From Williamsia faeni (GTDB taxonomy: Bacteria; Actinomycetota; Actinomycetes; Mycobacteriales; Mycobacteriaceae): 64,000 nucleotides of DNA. Both the position numbers and the translations under genes were made by a program. Shown piece after piece: positions 9,337-17,851 of this stretch (the first letter of the stretch is position 1; every line of letters begins with the position of its first letter). Location of the stretch: positions 403,099 through 467,098 of the forward strand of contig QJJF01000001.1 in assembly GCA_003202005.1 (NCBI GenBank), read 5' to 3'. Below the pieces are notes generated by a model. It was given only the letters and a program-made list of their open reading frames with translations, was not told where the DNA came from and did not search any database.

Positions 9337-10515
9337 CTATCCACGCGGCGCCGGCCCGAACATCACATCGAACAGTTTGGACGGATCCAGTTTCGGCGTG
9401 GTCCTCGGTTGATACGGAAATGCCGCGTTGTCACCGACATAAAACCCGGCGTGCTCACGCGAACTCGGATCGCTGAGCCCGTATTCACAGGTGGGGGGGC
9501 CGTCCACGTTCACCTTCGGTAGATCCTCGGGATAGCGATATGGCTCTTTACCCGGGAGCAACCCCGCGTTGAGATGCACACGGGCGTCATCGATACCGAA
9601 CACCGGAAGCGCCTTCTGTCCGGCACTGGCGGTGGCCGTGATGAAGCAGGCCAGACCCGGGGCCTGATAGCCGAGCAGTGCTGCGGTCGGGTTCAGATTC
9701 GCCAGGGTCGAGATGATGTCTGCCTTCGACGGTGCGATGACACCGTTGATGGTGTCGGCCATCCCGGTCACGTTCACCAGCAGCGCATCGAGATCGGACG
9801 ACTTGTCCACCAACGTATTACCGGTGGCCGTGAAGTTGTCGACGATCTTCAGCAGATCGGGCATCACGTCCGCGTAGACATTGGTGACCACCGCTGCCGC
9901 CTCGATGTCCCGGCTGAGTTCGTCGAGATGCGGATTGACCTTGCCCAGCAGGACCGACAGATCGGCAAAACCCTGGCCGATCTGATCACCCCGGCCGACC
10001 AAGGCGGTATGAATCGCACCGATCGTCGCGTTGAGCTTCTCGGGCTGGACCGCCGCCAGCACGTCGACCAGACGCTGATAGAGCGTGTTCAGTTCGACCA
10101 CAACGTGATCGGCCGCGATGGCCGACCCGCTGTGAAGCGTCTGGTCGCTGGGATCCTCGGGGATCTCGAGGTTGACCGATTTGGCACCGAAAACCGTGTT
10201 GGATTTGATATCTGCGTGAACGTTGGCCGGGATGTACTCGAGCTGGTCCGGATTCATGTTCAGGACCAGCTTCACACCGTCCGACGACTTGTTGATCTCC
10301 CCGACGCGACCGACCACGACACCACGCAACCGGACCTTGGCGTCCGGACTCATCACCAGTCCGGCCCGGTCTGCGGTCAGTGTCACCGGCACGGTGGTAC
10401 CGAAGGAGCCGAGGAACTGCAGGGATGCCAGCGCACACACCAGTACCAGCGACAACACCATCACGGTGGCCGCGATCTTCTTCGCCCAAGCGGGACGTTC
10501 GGTTCTCTGTGACAT
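9337..10515 (-). CDS. mce4A: Mce family protein Mce4A
   Basis: This is the first Mce subunit of the sterol importer, 392 residues long. The anchor helix is at about residues 14-34 (VMVLSLVLVCALASLQFLG). The Mce domain covers about 40-118 and includes VRLRGVVVGRVGEI. A helix-rich region runs to about 290, and the C-terminal part ends in a Pro-rich tail. It begins three bases after yrbE4B. In M. tuberculosis Mce4A binds cholesterol-like ligands and mce4 mutants lose cholesterol uptake. The same substrate is inferred here from the surrounding sterol genes and KstR sites. Confidence 0.93.
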   Translation of the reverse strand: MSQRTERPAWAKKIAATVMVLSLVLVCALASLQFLGSFGTTVPVTLTADRAGLVMSPDAKVRLRGVVVGRVGEINKSSDGVKLVLNMNPDQLEYIPANVHADIKSNTVFGAKSVNLEIPEDPSDQTLHSGSAIAADHVVVELNTLYQRLVDVLAAVQPEKLNATIGAIHTALVGRGDQIGQGFADLSVLLGKVNPHLDELSRDIEAAAVVTNVYADVMPDLLKIVDNFTATGNTLVDKSSDLDALLVNVTGMADTINGVIAPSKADIISTLANLNPTAALLGYQAPGLACFITATASAGQKALPVFGIDDARVHLNAGLLPGKEPYRYPEDLPKVNVDGPPTCEYGLSDPSSREHAGFYVGDNAAFPYQPRTTPKLDPSKLFDVMFGPAPRG

Positions 10516-10518
10516 GAC

Positions 10519-11370
10519 CTACCCCGAGAGGTTGAACTTTCCGTCGACGCCGTAAATGGCCAGTGAGAGCAGCAGCGTGATCACGACGACCACCACCAGT
10601 GAGGCCCGCACCGCGTTTCCGACGGCGATACCGACACCCACCGGACCGCCCGACGCGTTGAACCCGTAGTAGGTGTGAATCATCATCACCGCCACCGCCA
10701 TACAGATCGCCTGCACAAACGACCACAGGATGTCGGTGGGAATGAGGAACGTCGAGAAGTAGTGGTCGTACACACCTGGCGACTGACCGTAGATAAACGT
10801 CGTCGCGAAACGACTGGCAAGGAACGAGGCCACCGACGCGAGTGAGTACAGCGGGATGATCGCGATCAGACCCGCCACGATCCGGGTGCTGACGAGATAC
10901 GGAATCGACTTGATCGCCATCGCCTCGAGCGCGTCGATCTCTTCACTGACGCGCATTGCGCCGAGCTGTGCCGTCGCACCGGCACCAATGGTTGCCGCCA
11001 AGCCGATTCCGGCGATGACCGGCACCGCGATTCGAACGTTGATGAATGCCGCGAAGAATCCGGTGAGTGACTCGACACCGATGTTCGACAGCGAGCTGTA
11101 GCCCTGAACGGCGATGGTGCCGCCGGTGAAAAGGGTGAGGAAACCGACGACGACCACGGTGCCGCCGATCAAGGCAAGCGCTCCCGAACCCATACTGATC
11201 TCGGCGATCAGCCGCAGCGTTTCCTTCTTGTACGCCCGCATCGCGCGCGGGATGTTGATGAGGCTGTCCCAGTAGAAGAACGCCTGGTCACCGATGCGGT
11301 CCCAGCCTGAATTGGCGCGCCTCAACGCGGTGCGCGTTGCGCGCAGCCGGACCGTGTGCGGAAGGATCAT
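10519..11370 (-). CDS. yrbE4B: Mce4 permease subunit YrbE4B (MlaE family)
   Basis: This is one of two MlaE/YrbE-type integral membrane permeases that form the inner-membrane core of the Mce4 importer. The 283-residue protein has several hydrophobic segments (for example GALALIGGTVVVVGFLTLF and the C-terminal SLVVVVVITLLLSLAIYGV). It also has the family's conserved loop GAGATAQLGAMRVSEEIDAL, which contacts the ATPase. It lies six bases after yrbE4A. The cognate ATPase (MceG/Mkl) is not in the window, as in other Mycobacteriales where it is encoded elsewhere. Confidence 0.94.
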   Translation of the reverse strand: MILPHTVRLRATRTALRRANSGWDRIGDQAFFYWDSLINIPRAMRAYKKETLRLIAEISMGSGALALIGGTVVVVGFLTLFTGGTIAVQGYSSLSNIGVESLTGFFAAFINVRIAVPVIAGIGLAATIGAGATAQLGAMRVSEEIDALEAMAIKSIPYLVSTRIVAGLIAIIPLYSLASVASFLASRFATTFIYGQSPGVYDHYFSTFLIPTDILWSFVQAICMAVAVMMIHTYYGFNASGGPVGVGIAVGNAVRASLVVVVVITLLLSLAIYGVDGKFNLSG

Positions 11371-11376
11371 CAGCGC

Positions 11377-12141
11377 TTACCCTGCAGTCGCTTTGAGGCC
11401 GACCGCGGTGACCACGACATTCACGACGAACAGCGCCATGAACGAATAGACCACGGTCTCGTTGACGGCATCGCCCACGCCCTTGGCGCCACCGGCCACG
11501 TGTAGACCGCGGTAGCAGCCGACCAGGCCCGCGGCGAGGCCGAACAGTGCGGCCTTCACCATCGAGATCATCAGTTCCGGAAAGCCGGTCAGCAGAGTCA
11601 GGTTCGAGATGAACGCGCCCGGGTTCACGTCCTGCAGGTACACCGAGAACACGAAGCCACCACCGATACCGATGGTGCACACCAGGCTGTTGAGGAGGAT
11701 CGCGACAAGCGTCGAGGCGATGACCCGGGGTACCACCAGGCGGTGGATGGGATCGATGCCGAGGACCTGCAGGGCGTCGATCTCTTCACGGATGGTGCGG
11801 GCACCGAGGTCGGCACAGATGGCGGTCGCGCCGGCACCGGCAACGATCAGCACCGTGACGATCGGGCCGATCTGTGTGATCGTGCCCAACGCGGCGCCGG
11901 CACCCGAGAGGTCCTGGGCACCGAGCTCGCGCAGCAGGATGTTGAGCGTGAAGCTGACGAGGACCGTGAACGGAATGGCGACGAGGACGGTCGGGACCAT
12001 CGACACCCGCGCGATCGCCCACGACTGTTCGATGGTCTCTCGCCACTGAAACGGCGCCCGGAAGAGCTCGCGTGCGGCGCTGACGCTCATGGCGACAAAA
12101 TCTCCGACGCTCTCGAACGGGCCTGCCAGTCTGCGGTTCAC
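11377..12141 (-). CDS. yrbE4A: Mce4 permease subunit YrbE4A (MlaE family)
   Basis: This is the first gene of the mce4 operon and encodes a MlaE/YrbE permease. The ATPase-coupling loop GAGATAICADLGARTIREEI and several transmembrane segments are clear. I place the start at the GTG at 12141: it has a good ribosome site (GGAGAG, five bases upstream) and gives 254 residues, the same length as M. tuberculosis YrbE4A. An ATG at 12195 in the same frame would add 18 residues, but it has no ribosome site and lies inside the KstR operator at 12193-12206. Two KstR operators upstream imply induction by sterol metabolites. Confidence 0.93.
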   Translation of the reverse strand: MNRRLAGPFESVGDFVAMSVSAARELFRAPFQWRETIEQSWAIARVSMVPTVLVAIPFTVLVSFTLNILLRELGAQDLSGAGAALGTITQIGPIVTVLIVAGAGATAICADLGARTIREEIDALQVLGIDPIHRLVVPRVIASTLVAILLNSLVCTIGIGGGFVFSVYLQDVNPGAFISNLTLLTGFPELMISMVKAALFGLAAGLVGCYRGLHVAGGAKGVGDAVNETVVYSFMALFVVNVVVTAVGLKATAG

Positions 12142-12192
12142 CAACTCTCCTTCAGCAAAAGACTTTCCCCGGACCCGACTGAGCTGTCTGAT

Positions 12193-12206
12193 CATAACGT
12201 GTTCTA
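12193..12206. promoter_or_regulatory. KstR operator upstream of mce4 operon (proximal)
   Basis: CATAACGTGTTCTA matches the KstR consensus TnnAACnnGTTnnA except for the first base. It lies 52 bp before the preferred yrbE4A start and overlaps the alternative ATG at 12195. Confidence 0.75.
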
Positions 12207-12281
12207 GTTCTGAATTTGGCGATTCCCACTAGTTGCCAACAGGAACTTTCCACTTGAGACGCCCCCCTACAGATTCCATAT

Positions 12282-12295
12282 TGGAACACGTTCCA
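12282..12295. promoter_or_regulatory. KstR operator upstream of mce4 operon (distal)
   Basis: TGGAACACGTTCCA is a full match to TnnAACnnGTTnnA and a perfect palindrome. It lies in the 268-bp gap between the hsd4A stop and yrbE4A, about 75 bp upstream of the proximal site. No other gene candidate is supported in this gap. Confidence 0.8.
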
Positions 12296-12409
12296 CTTCT
12301 GGCCATGCCACTTCGCTCCCCACGGAGGCCTGCCAGTTTGACCGCGAACTTATCACACGTCCAGTTCACAAAATGGGCGGAATCGATGGACACACCGATG
12401 CCGAAATCG

Positions 12410-13339
12410 TTATCCGAACAGTGCTTTACCAGCAGAAAACGTGTCGGCGGGATCGCGGCCGACGAAGTATTCGGCCAGGCTCTTGGTGAGGTCGCCACGA
12501 TCCCAGGCATCACCGCCGGCAACGAAGTCCTGCTCCACCGTCGGCGGCGCCATCAAGGTCACCTTGGGTCCGTAGACCACGAACACCTGTCCGTTGACGC
12601 CATCGGACTCCGGACCCGCCAGGAACTGCACCAGGGTGACGACGTGATCGGTGGACAGCGGATCAACCGCACCCTCGGGGGCATCCCCGAAAGTGCCCTC
12701 GGTCATCGCCGTCCGGGCGCGCGGGCAGATCGCGTTCGAACGCACGCCATAGGCTGCCAGGCCGCGCGCCGCGGTCAACGTCAACGAGGTGATCCCCGCC
12801 TTGGCCGCTCCATAGTTCGCCTGACCCACCGGACCGGACAGCCCCGCCTCGCTGGACGTGTTGATCAACCGGCCGAACACCGGCCCGCCGGCGGCCTTCG
12901 ACTGCGACCGCCAGTACGCCGCCGCGTTGCGGCACATCAGGAAATGTCCGCGCAGATGAACCCGGATCACCAGGTCCCAATCGTCGTCGGACATGTTGAA
13001 AAGCATCTTGTCGCGGACCAGGCCCGCATTGTTCATCACCACATGCAGTCCGCCGTGTTGTTCGGTCGCGACTCGCATGATCTCGGTGGTTGTGGCCGCG
13101 TCGGAGATGTCGCCGGCCACGGGCACACCAACACCGCCGGCAGCCTCGATCTCGGCGAGCACATCGCTACGGTCGAGCGCACCGGCGAGGTCGTTGACGA
13201 TCACCGTGGCGCCGAGGGCGCCCAGGCCGATCGCCTCGGCCCGGCCGAGTCCCGCTCCGGCACCGCTAACCACTGCCACCCGGCCTGCCAGGTCGGCCCC
13301 GGCCCCCGGATCTTGCTCGACCTTCGAAATCGCGCTCAC
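12410..13339 (-). CDS. hsd4A: 3-hydroxyacyl-CoA / 17-beta-hydroxysteroid dehydrogenase Hsd4A (SDR)
   Basis: This is a short-chain dehydrogenase like Rv3502c. In sterol degraders it acts as the NAD-dependent 3-hydroxyacyl-CoA dehydrogenase of side-chain beta-oxidation, with 17-beta-hydroxysteroid dehydrogenase activity. It shows the Rossmann motif SGAGAGLGRAEAIG, the NNAG motif, the catalytic YGAAK and INTSS. The start is taken at the GTG at 13339, which has GGAGG seven bases upstream and gives 309 residues; the open frame extends 22 codons further. The central stretch LRDKMLFNMSDDDW is nearly repeated in the SDR at 43.1-44.0 kb, so the two are paralogues. A KstR operator lies about 70 bp upstream. 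Confidence 0.88.
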   Translation of the reverse strand: MSAISKVEQDPGAGADLAGRVAVVSGAGAGLGRAEAIGLGALGATVIVNDLAGALDRSDVLAEIEAAGGVGVPVAGDISDAATTTEIMRVATEQHGGLHVVMNNAGLVRDKMLFNMSDDDWDLVIRVHLRGHFLMCRNAAAYWRSQSKAAGGPVFGRLINTSSEAGLSGPVGQANYGAAKAGITSLTLTAARGLAAYGVRSNAICPRARTAMTEGTFGDAPEGAVDPLSTDHVVTLVQFLAGPESDGVNGQVFVVYGPKVTLMAPPTVEQDFVAGGDAWDRGDLTKSLAEYFVGRDPADTFSAGKALFG

Positions 13340-13407
13340 AGATCCTCCACTCGATGTCACCAAACCGGCGAGGCCTGGGGCCCACGCCGGGTGCGTCGAG
13401 TCCAATG

Positions 13408-13421
13408 TAGAACGTGTTCTC
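13408..13421. promoter_or_regulatory. KstR operator upstream of hsd4A
   Basis: TAGAACGTGTTCTC matches TnnAACnnGTTnnA except for the last base. It is placed in the hsd4A promoter region on the minus strand. Confidence 0.75.
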
Positions 13422-13458
13422 GATTTGGGGCAACTACGGGGTCTGCGAACTCAGGGTC

Positions 13459-13496
13459 CGATATCCGGTGCGCCGCACTCGGCACACCGGATATCG
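13459..13496 (-). terminator. Terminator hairpin after fdxD
   Basis: The arms CGATATCCGGTG and CACCGGATATCG pair perfectly, and an inner GCCG/CGGC stem closes on a CACT loop after one mismatch. It begins four bases beyond the fdxD stop. There is no clear U tract. Confidence 0.75.
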
Positions 13497-13500
13497 CACG

Positions 13501-13692
13501 TCACTCCTCGACGGACAATGCCGACTTGGGGCAACTGCTGACCACCTGACGCATCTCCTCGCGCCGCTCTTCAGGAACGTCCTCTTTCAATATGACCAGG
13601 TAGTCGTCGTCATCGAGATCGAAGACATCCGGTGCCATGCCCACGCAGACACCGTTGGACTCACACAGGTCGAAATCAGCCTTGATCTTCAT
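13501..13692 (-). CDS. fdxD: Ferredoxin FdxD (3Fe-4S type)
   Basis: This is a 63-residue acidic ferredoxin like Rv3503c. It shows the pattern CESNGVC followed much later by SCPKSAL. Only three cluster cysteines are present: the position that would hold the fourth ligand of a 4Fe-4S cluster is Asn, which is typical of 3Fe-4S ferredoxins that serve actinobacterial P450s. The ATG at 13692 has GGAAG upstream. The longer open frame (to 13749) would run into the KstR operator. It is divergent from fadE26. An electron-donor role, for example to Cyp125 or to the acyl-CoA dehydrogenases, is an inference. Confidence 0.87.
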   Translation of the reverse strand: MKIKADFDLCESNGVCVGMAPDVFDLDDDDYLVILKEDVPEERREEMRQVVSSCPKSALSVEE

Positions 13693-13748
13693 CGCCACGA
13701 GCTTCCTTCCCTTGCCGCCTGAGGCGGCCCCAGTATTGACGGACACCA

Positions 13749-13772
13749 ACCAACACGTTAGAACGTGTTATA
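13749..13772. promoter_or_regulatory. Two overlapping KstR operators in the fdxD/fadE26 divergent promoter
   Basis: TAGAACGTGTTATA (13759-13772) is a full match to the KstR consensus. ACCAACACGTTAGA (13749-13762) matches except for the first base and overlaps it by four bases. They lie between the divergent fdxD and fadE26 starts. Confidence 0.8.
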
Positions 13773-13835
13773 GAAGGGCTGCGACCGAAACCCCGGACAC
13801 AACCCCGTCATGCCACCCGAAACCCTGGAGCACCG

Positions 13836-15023
13836 ATGCGCATCGCTTACACGGACCAGCAGCAAGAGCTACGGCGCGAACTCCGGGCGTACTTCTCCCA
13901 TTTGATCACGCCGGAACGCCGATTGGCACTGTCTTCCACCAGTGGAGAGGTCGGCGAAGGCAACGTCTATCGCGAGGTCGTGAGTCAGATGGGCCGCGAC
14001 GGCTGGCTCGCACTCGGCTGGCCGAAAGAGTACGGCGGCCAGGAGCGGTCGATGATGGATCAGCTGATCTTCACCGACGAGGCAGCCATCGCCGGAGCAC
14101 CTGTCCCGTTCCTCACGATCAACTCGGTGGCGCCGACGATCATGCATTTCGGCACCGCGGCGCAGAAGGCAAAGTACTTGCCCGCCATCGCATCCGGTGA
14201 CGTCCACTTCGCGATCGGCTATTCCGAACCGGGTGCCGGCACCGACCTGGCGTCGCTGCGGACCTCCGCGGTCCGCGACGGCGACGACTTCGTCATCAAC
14301 GGCCAGAAGATGTGGACCAGTCTGATCCAGTACGCCGACTACATCTGGCTTGCCTGCCGCACCGATCAGGAGGCGAAGAAACACAAGGGCATCTCGATGC
14401 TGATCGTGCCCACCGACGTCGAGGGCTTCTCATATACGCCGGTGCACACGATGTCGAGCGTCGACACCAGCGCCACCTACTACCAGGACGTACGGGTGCC
14501 GGCCGATTCGTTGGTGGGTGAATTGAACGGCGGCTGGCCACTGGTCACCAACCAACTCAACAACGAACGCGTCTCGCTGTGTAGCGCCGCTCCGATCCAG
14601 ACCGCATTGCGCGAAACGATCGAGTGGGCCCAGAACACCAAGGATGCCCGCGGTGGGCGGGTCATCGATGCCGAATGGGTCCAGATGAATCTGGCCAGGG
14701 TCCACGCCAAGGTCGAGTTCCTGAAGTTGATCAACTGGAACATCGCCTCTGAAGCGACCGGCGGTGGGTCACCGTCGCCTGCCGATGCATCGGCAACCAA
14801 GGTGTTCGGCACCGAGTTCGCCACCGAGGCCTACCGGCTCCTGATGGAGGTCCTGGGACCGGCGGCCACCCTGCGGCCGGGCAGCCCGGGCGTCCACCTG
14901 CGGGGTCGTCTCGAACGCTTTCACCGATCATCGCTGATCCTGACCTTCGGCGGCGGTACCAACGAAGTCCAGCGGGACATCATTGCGATGCTCGCCCTGG
15001 GCCAACCCCCCGCCCGCCGCTGA
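13836..15023 (+). CDS. fadE26: Acyl-CoA dehydrogenase FadE26 (ChsE4), sterol side chain
   Basis: This is an acyl-CoA dehydrogenase of 395 residues like Rv3504. In M. tuberculosis FadE26 and FadE27 form a heterotetramer (ChsE4-ChsE5) that dehydrogenates 3-oxo-cholest-4-en-26-oyl-CoA in the first side-chain beta-oxidation cycle. It shows the flavin/substrate signature IGYSEPGAGTDLASL, the INGQKMWTS motif and the C-terminal FGGGTNEVQRDIIA. The start MRIAYTDQQQELRRELRAYF is typical of the family. Only 22 bases separate it from fadE27, so the two heteromer partners are co-transcribed from the KstR-controlled promoter. Confidence 0.92.
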   Translation: MRIAYTDQQQELRRELRAYFSHLITPERRLALSSTSGEVGEGNVYREVVSQMGRDGWLALGWPKEYGGQERSMMDQLIFTDEAAIAGAPVPFLTINSVAPTIMHFGTAAQKAKYLPAIASGDVHFAIGYSEPGAGTDLASLRTSAVRDGDDFVINGQKMWTSLIQYADYIWLACRTDQEAKKHKGISMLIVPTDVEGFSYTPVHTMSSVDTSATYYQDVRVPADSLVGELNGGWPLVTNQLNNERVSLCSAAPIQTALRETIEWAQNTKDARGGRVIDAEWVQMNLARVHAKVEFLKLINWNIASEATGGGSPSPADASATKVFGTEFATEAYRLLMEVLGPAATLRPGSPGVHLRGRLERFHRSSLILTFGGGTNEVQRDIIAMLALGQPPARR

Positions 15024-15045
15024 CTCGAGGACAAGGAACAACACC

Positions 15046-16167
15046 ATGGATTTCCATCGCAGCGAGCAGAGCGCAGACCTGGCCGGTCTCACCCGCGACA
15101 TCGCGACCAAGCTCGTCACCAGAGAACGACTCGAGACACTGGAACACCGCGGCAGCGCGCCCGGTGCCCACCAGGGCGACTTCGACCCTGACCTGTGGGC
15201 CCAGCTGGCCACCTCGGGACTCCTTGCCCTCGAACTCGAGGACGGCCTGACCGTCCTCGACAACACCGCTGTCGCAGAGGAATTGGGCCGGGCTCTGGCA
15301 CTGGTCCCCTTCGGTCCGGTCGCCTTCGCTGCGGTCCCGGCCATCGCCCGCTTCGGCACCGACACGATCAAGCAACGGTGGCTCCAGGGGTTGTCCGACG
15401 GCACCTCGATCATCACCGTCGGTCTCGACGAGGACATCGCCGACGACCCGCTGTCCCCGGTTGCAAGCGCCACCGTCGACAACGACACGTGGACACTGGC
15501 CGGCGCGAAACTGAATGTGCCGTATGCCGAATACGCCCACGCCATCATCGTGAACGTCGCGGGTCCGCAGGGTGTGGCGGTGTTCATCGTGCCGACCGAT
15601 CGCGACGGTCTGACCATCACCCCGACCCTGTCGACGGGTCAGGGACCCGGAGCTTTCGTCGAACTCGACGGCGTCCGCGTCACCGCCGACGACCGGCTCG
15701 GTGAGGTCGGGGCACCGGTGACCGAGTTCCTGCGCGACCGGATGACCCTCGCCCTGTGTGCCGAACAGACCGGCATCCTCGAACGAGCACTGGAACTGAC
15801 CGCCGAATACGGCCGTGAGCGTGAACAATTCGACCGCAAGATCGGTTCGTTCCAGGCCGTCGCGCAGCGCCTCGCCGACGCATACATCGACGTCCGGGGT
15901 CTCAAACTCACCACGTTGCAGGCGGCCTGGCTGTTGTCCGAAGGCCTCGACGCGGGCAAAGAGCTGGCCACCGCGAAGTTCTGGGCGGCCGACGCCGGCC
16001 ACCGGGTAGCGCACACCGCCGTCCACATCCACGGCGGCGTGGGCATCGATGTCGATCATCCGATTCATCGATACTTCCTGCGGGCCAAGCAGAACGAGTT
16101 CAACCTGGGGTCGGCACCGGTGCAGTTGCGGCGGATCGGTGCGGCCCTTGCCGCCGAACCCGCCTGA
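15046..16167 (+). CDS. fadE27: Acyl-CoA dehydrogenase FadE27 (ChsE5), sterol side chain
   Basis: This is the partner subunit of FadE26. The ATG at 15046 follows AAGGAAC and gives 373 residues. The protein keeps the acyl-CoA dehydrogenase fold (C-terminal helical part with AEYGREREQFDRKIGSFQAVAQ and HIHGGVGID). It lacks the clear YSEPGAGTD signature of its neighbour, as expected for the second subunit of alpha2beta2 sterol dehydrogenases, where the FAD sites form at the subunit interface. The open frame extends upstream into fadE26, but no start there is supported. Confidence 0.9.
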   Translation: MDFHRSEQSADLAGLTRDIATKLVTRERLETLEHRGSAPGAHQGDFDPDLWAQLATSGLLALELEDGLTVLDNTAVAEELGRALALVPFGPVAFAAVPAIARFGTDTIKQRWLQGLSDGTSIITVGLDEDIADDPLSPVASATVDNDTWTLAGAKLNVPYAEYAHAIIVNVAGPQGVAVFIVPTDRDGLTITPTLSTGQGPGAFVELDGVRVTADDRLGEVGAPVTEFLRDRMTLALCAEQTGILERALELTAEYGREREQFDRKIGSFQAVAQRLADAYIDVRGLKLTTLQAAWLLSEGLDAGKELATAKFWAADAGHRVAHTAVHIHGGVGIDVDHPIHRYFLRAKQNEFNLGSAPVQLRRIGAALAAEPA

Positions 16168-16171
16168 GGTG

Positions 16172-17767
16172 ATGAGTACACCGAATCATGGCCTCCCGGC
16201 ACCGGGGACGGTCGGCGCCTTGCTGGCACCGCTCCGCGAGACGACCGACTCCGGTCTCTACTTCGAAGACGAGTTCGTCTGCTGGCGTGACCATCTGAGG
16301 TTGTCGGCCACGCGGGCGGCGGCGCTGCGCGGGCTGATCGATCCGGACCGTCCGCGGCATGTGGCGCTGCTGCTCGAGAACATCCCCGAGTTCAGCTATC
16401 TGCTGGGGGCAGCCGTTCTGGGAGAGCTCGTCGTGGTCGGTCTGAACCCGACGCGCCGCGGTGCGGCTCTGGCCGCCGATATCGCCACCGCCGATTGCCA
16501 GGTCGTGATCGTCGAGAACTCCACGACGCATCTCCTCGACGACATCGACGGCGCTGACATCGAGATCTTCAATGTCGACGACCCGGGCTGGGAGCAGCTG
16601 CTCGCCCCGTACATCGATGTGGACCCCGAGTTCGGGTGCGGGAATCCCGAAGGGTTGCTGATGCTGATCTTCACCTCCGGTACCAGTGGCGACCCGAAGG
16701 CAGTCCAGTGCAGTCACCGGAAGCTCGCGGCGAGCGGGACGATGCTGTCGAAGCGGTTCGACCTGGGGCCCGAAGACGTTGTGTACCTGTCGATGCCGAT
16801 GTTCCACTCCAACGCGATCATCGCCGGATGGATGGTGGCGATCGCGGGCGGTTCCTCGGTGGCCCTGCGCAGGAAGTTCTCGGCGGGCGCCTTCATCGAT
16901 GACATCCGCCGATACCGCGCCACGTACGCAAATTATGTCGGCAAGCCGTTGTCGTATGTGCTGGCCACCCCGGCCCGTCCCGACGACACCGACAATCCAC
17001 TGCGGATCCTGTACGGAAATGAGGCATCCGCGGCCGACATCGCCGCCACCACAACCCGATTCGATGTCCGGGTGGTCGACGGCTTCGGTTCCACCGAGGG
17101 TGGTGTCGCCATTGCCCGGACCCCGGATACGCCGCCGGAGGCACTCGGTCCGCTGGTCCCACCGAATCAGGTACGCAATCCCGAGACCGGCGAGGTCTGC
17201 GCCGTCGCCCGCTTCGACGGGTCCGGGCGGCTCGTCAACGCCGACGAGGCCGTCGGGGAAATAGTCAACAGTTCCGGCGGTGGCCTGTTCACCGGCTACT
17301 ACCGCAATCCGCAGGCCGACGCCGAACGGATGCGGGGCGGCATCTACCACAGCGGCGATCTCGGCTACGTCGACGACCGGGGATACGTGTATTTCGCCGG
17401 GCGCCTGGGTGATTGGGTTCGGGTCGACGGCGAGAACATGGGCACCGGACCCATCGAGCGAGTGCTGCTTCGGCACCCGTCGATCACGATGGCAGCGGTC
17501 TACGGCGTCCGCGCCGACGTCGGCGACGAATTGGCCGCGGCTCTCGTCGCCCGCGACCTGAGCGCCGAACAGCTGACGAGTTTCCTGGCCGCACAACCGG
17601 ATCTGGGTCCCAAGCAGTGGCCCACTTCCATCCGGGTGGTCGCCGACCTGCCCCGAACCGACACGTTCAAGATCCTCAAACGCACCCTTGCCGCTGATAC
17701 CACCAGCCCGACCTGGGTCCGCCCCGACCGCACCCTGGAGTATGTCCCCGCCCCCAGCGTCCCCTGA
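16172..17767 (+). CDS. fadD17: Acyl-CoA synthetase FadD17 (steroid side-chain CoA ligase)
   Basis: This is an AMP-forming acyl-CoA ligase of 531 residues like Rv3506. Motifs in order are the P-loop FTSGTSGDPKAV, the A5 motif GFGSTEGG, the GDLGYVDDRGYVYFAGR hinge region and the C-terminal catalytic lysine region DTFKILKRTL. The start is the ATG at 16172, five bases after the fadE27 stop; an in-frame GTG at 16169 is the alternative. In M. tuberculosis FadD17 and FadD19 activate the C26 carboxylate of sterol side chains, and the operon with fadE26/27 supports the same role here. Confidence 0.88.
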   Translation: MSTPNHGLPAPGTVGALLAPLRETTDSGLYFEDEFVCWRDHLRLSATRAAALRGLIDPDRPRHVALLLENIPEFSYLLGAAVLGELVVVGLNPTRRGAALAADIATADCQVVIVENSTTHLLDDIDGADIEIFNVDDPGWEQLLAPYIDVDPEFGCGNPEGLLMLIFTSGTSGDPKAVQCSHRKLAASGTMLSKRFDLGPEDVVYLSMPMFHSNAIIAGWMVAIAGGSSVALRRKFSAGAFIDDIRRYRATYANYVGKPLSYVLATPARPDDTDNPLRILYGNEASAADIAATTTRFDVRVVDGFGSTEGGVAIARTPDTPPEALGPLVPPNQVRNPETGEVCAVARFDGSGRLVNADEAVGEIVNSSGGGLFTGYYRNPQADAERMRGGIYHSGDLGYVDDRGYVYFAGRLGDWVRVDGENMGTGPIERVLLRHPSITMAAVYGVRADVGDELAAALVARDLSAEQLTSFLAAQPDLGPKQWPTSIRVVADLPRTDTFKILKRTLAADTTSPTWVRPDRTLEYVPAPSVP

Positions 17768-17774
17768 CTGCCCG

Positions 17775-17845
17775 AACCCGATGATGTGCCCTTATTGCGT
17801 TGCTCACCTGGGCTTTTGTTCGCAAGAAGGGCACATCATCGGGTT
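17775..17845. terminator. Long bidirectional hairpin between fadD17 and an SDR gene
   Basis: The 19-bp perfect arms AACCCGATGATGTGCCCTT (17775-17793) and its complement (17827-17845) enclose 33 bases that themselves pair partly (TTGCG with CGCAA). The hairpin lies exactly between the two convergent stops. Confidence 0.82.
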
Positions 17846-17851
17846 TGGGGG

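Noticed and set aside
12229-12522. 97-codon minus-strand frame between hsd4A and yrbE4A
   Set aside because: It covers two KstR operators and the end of hsd4A in another frame, with no recognisable protein content.
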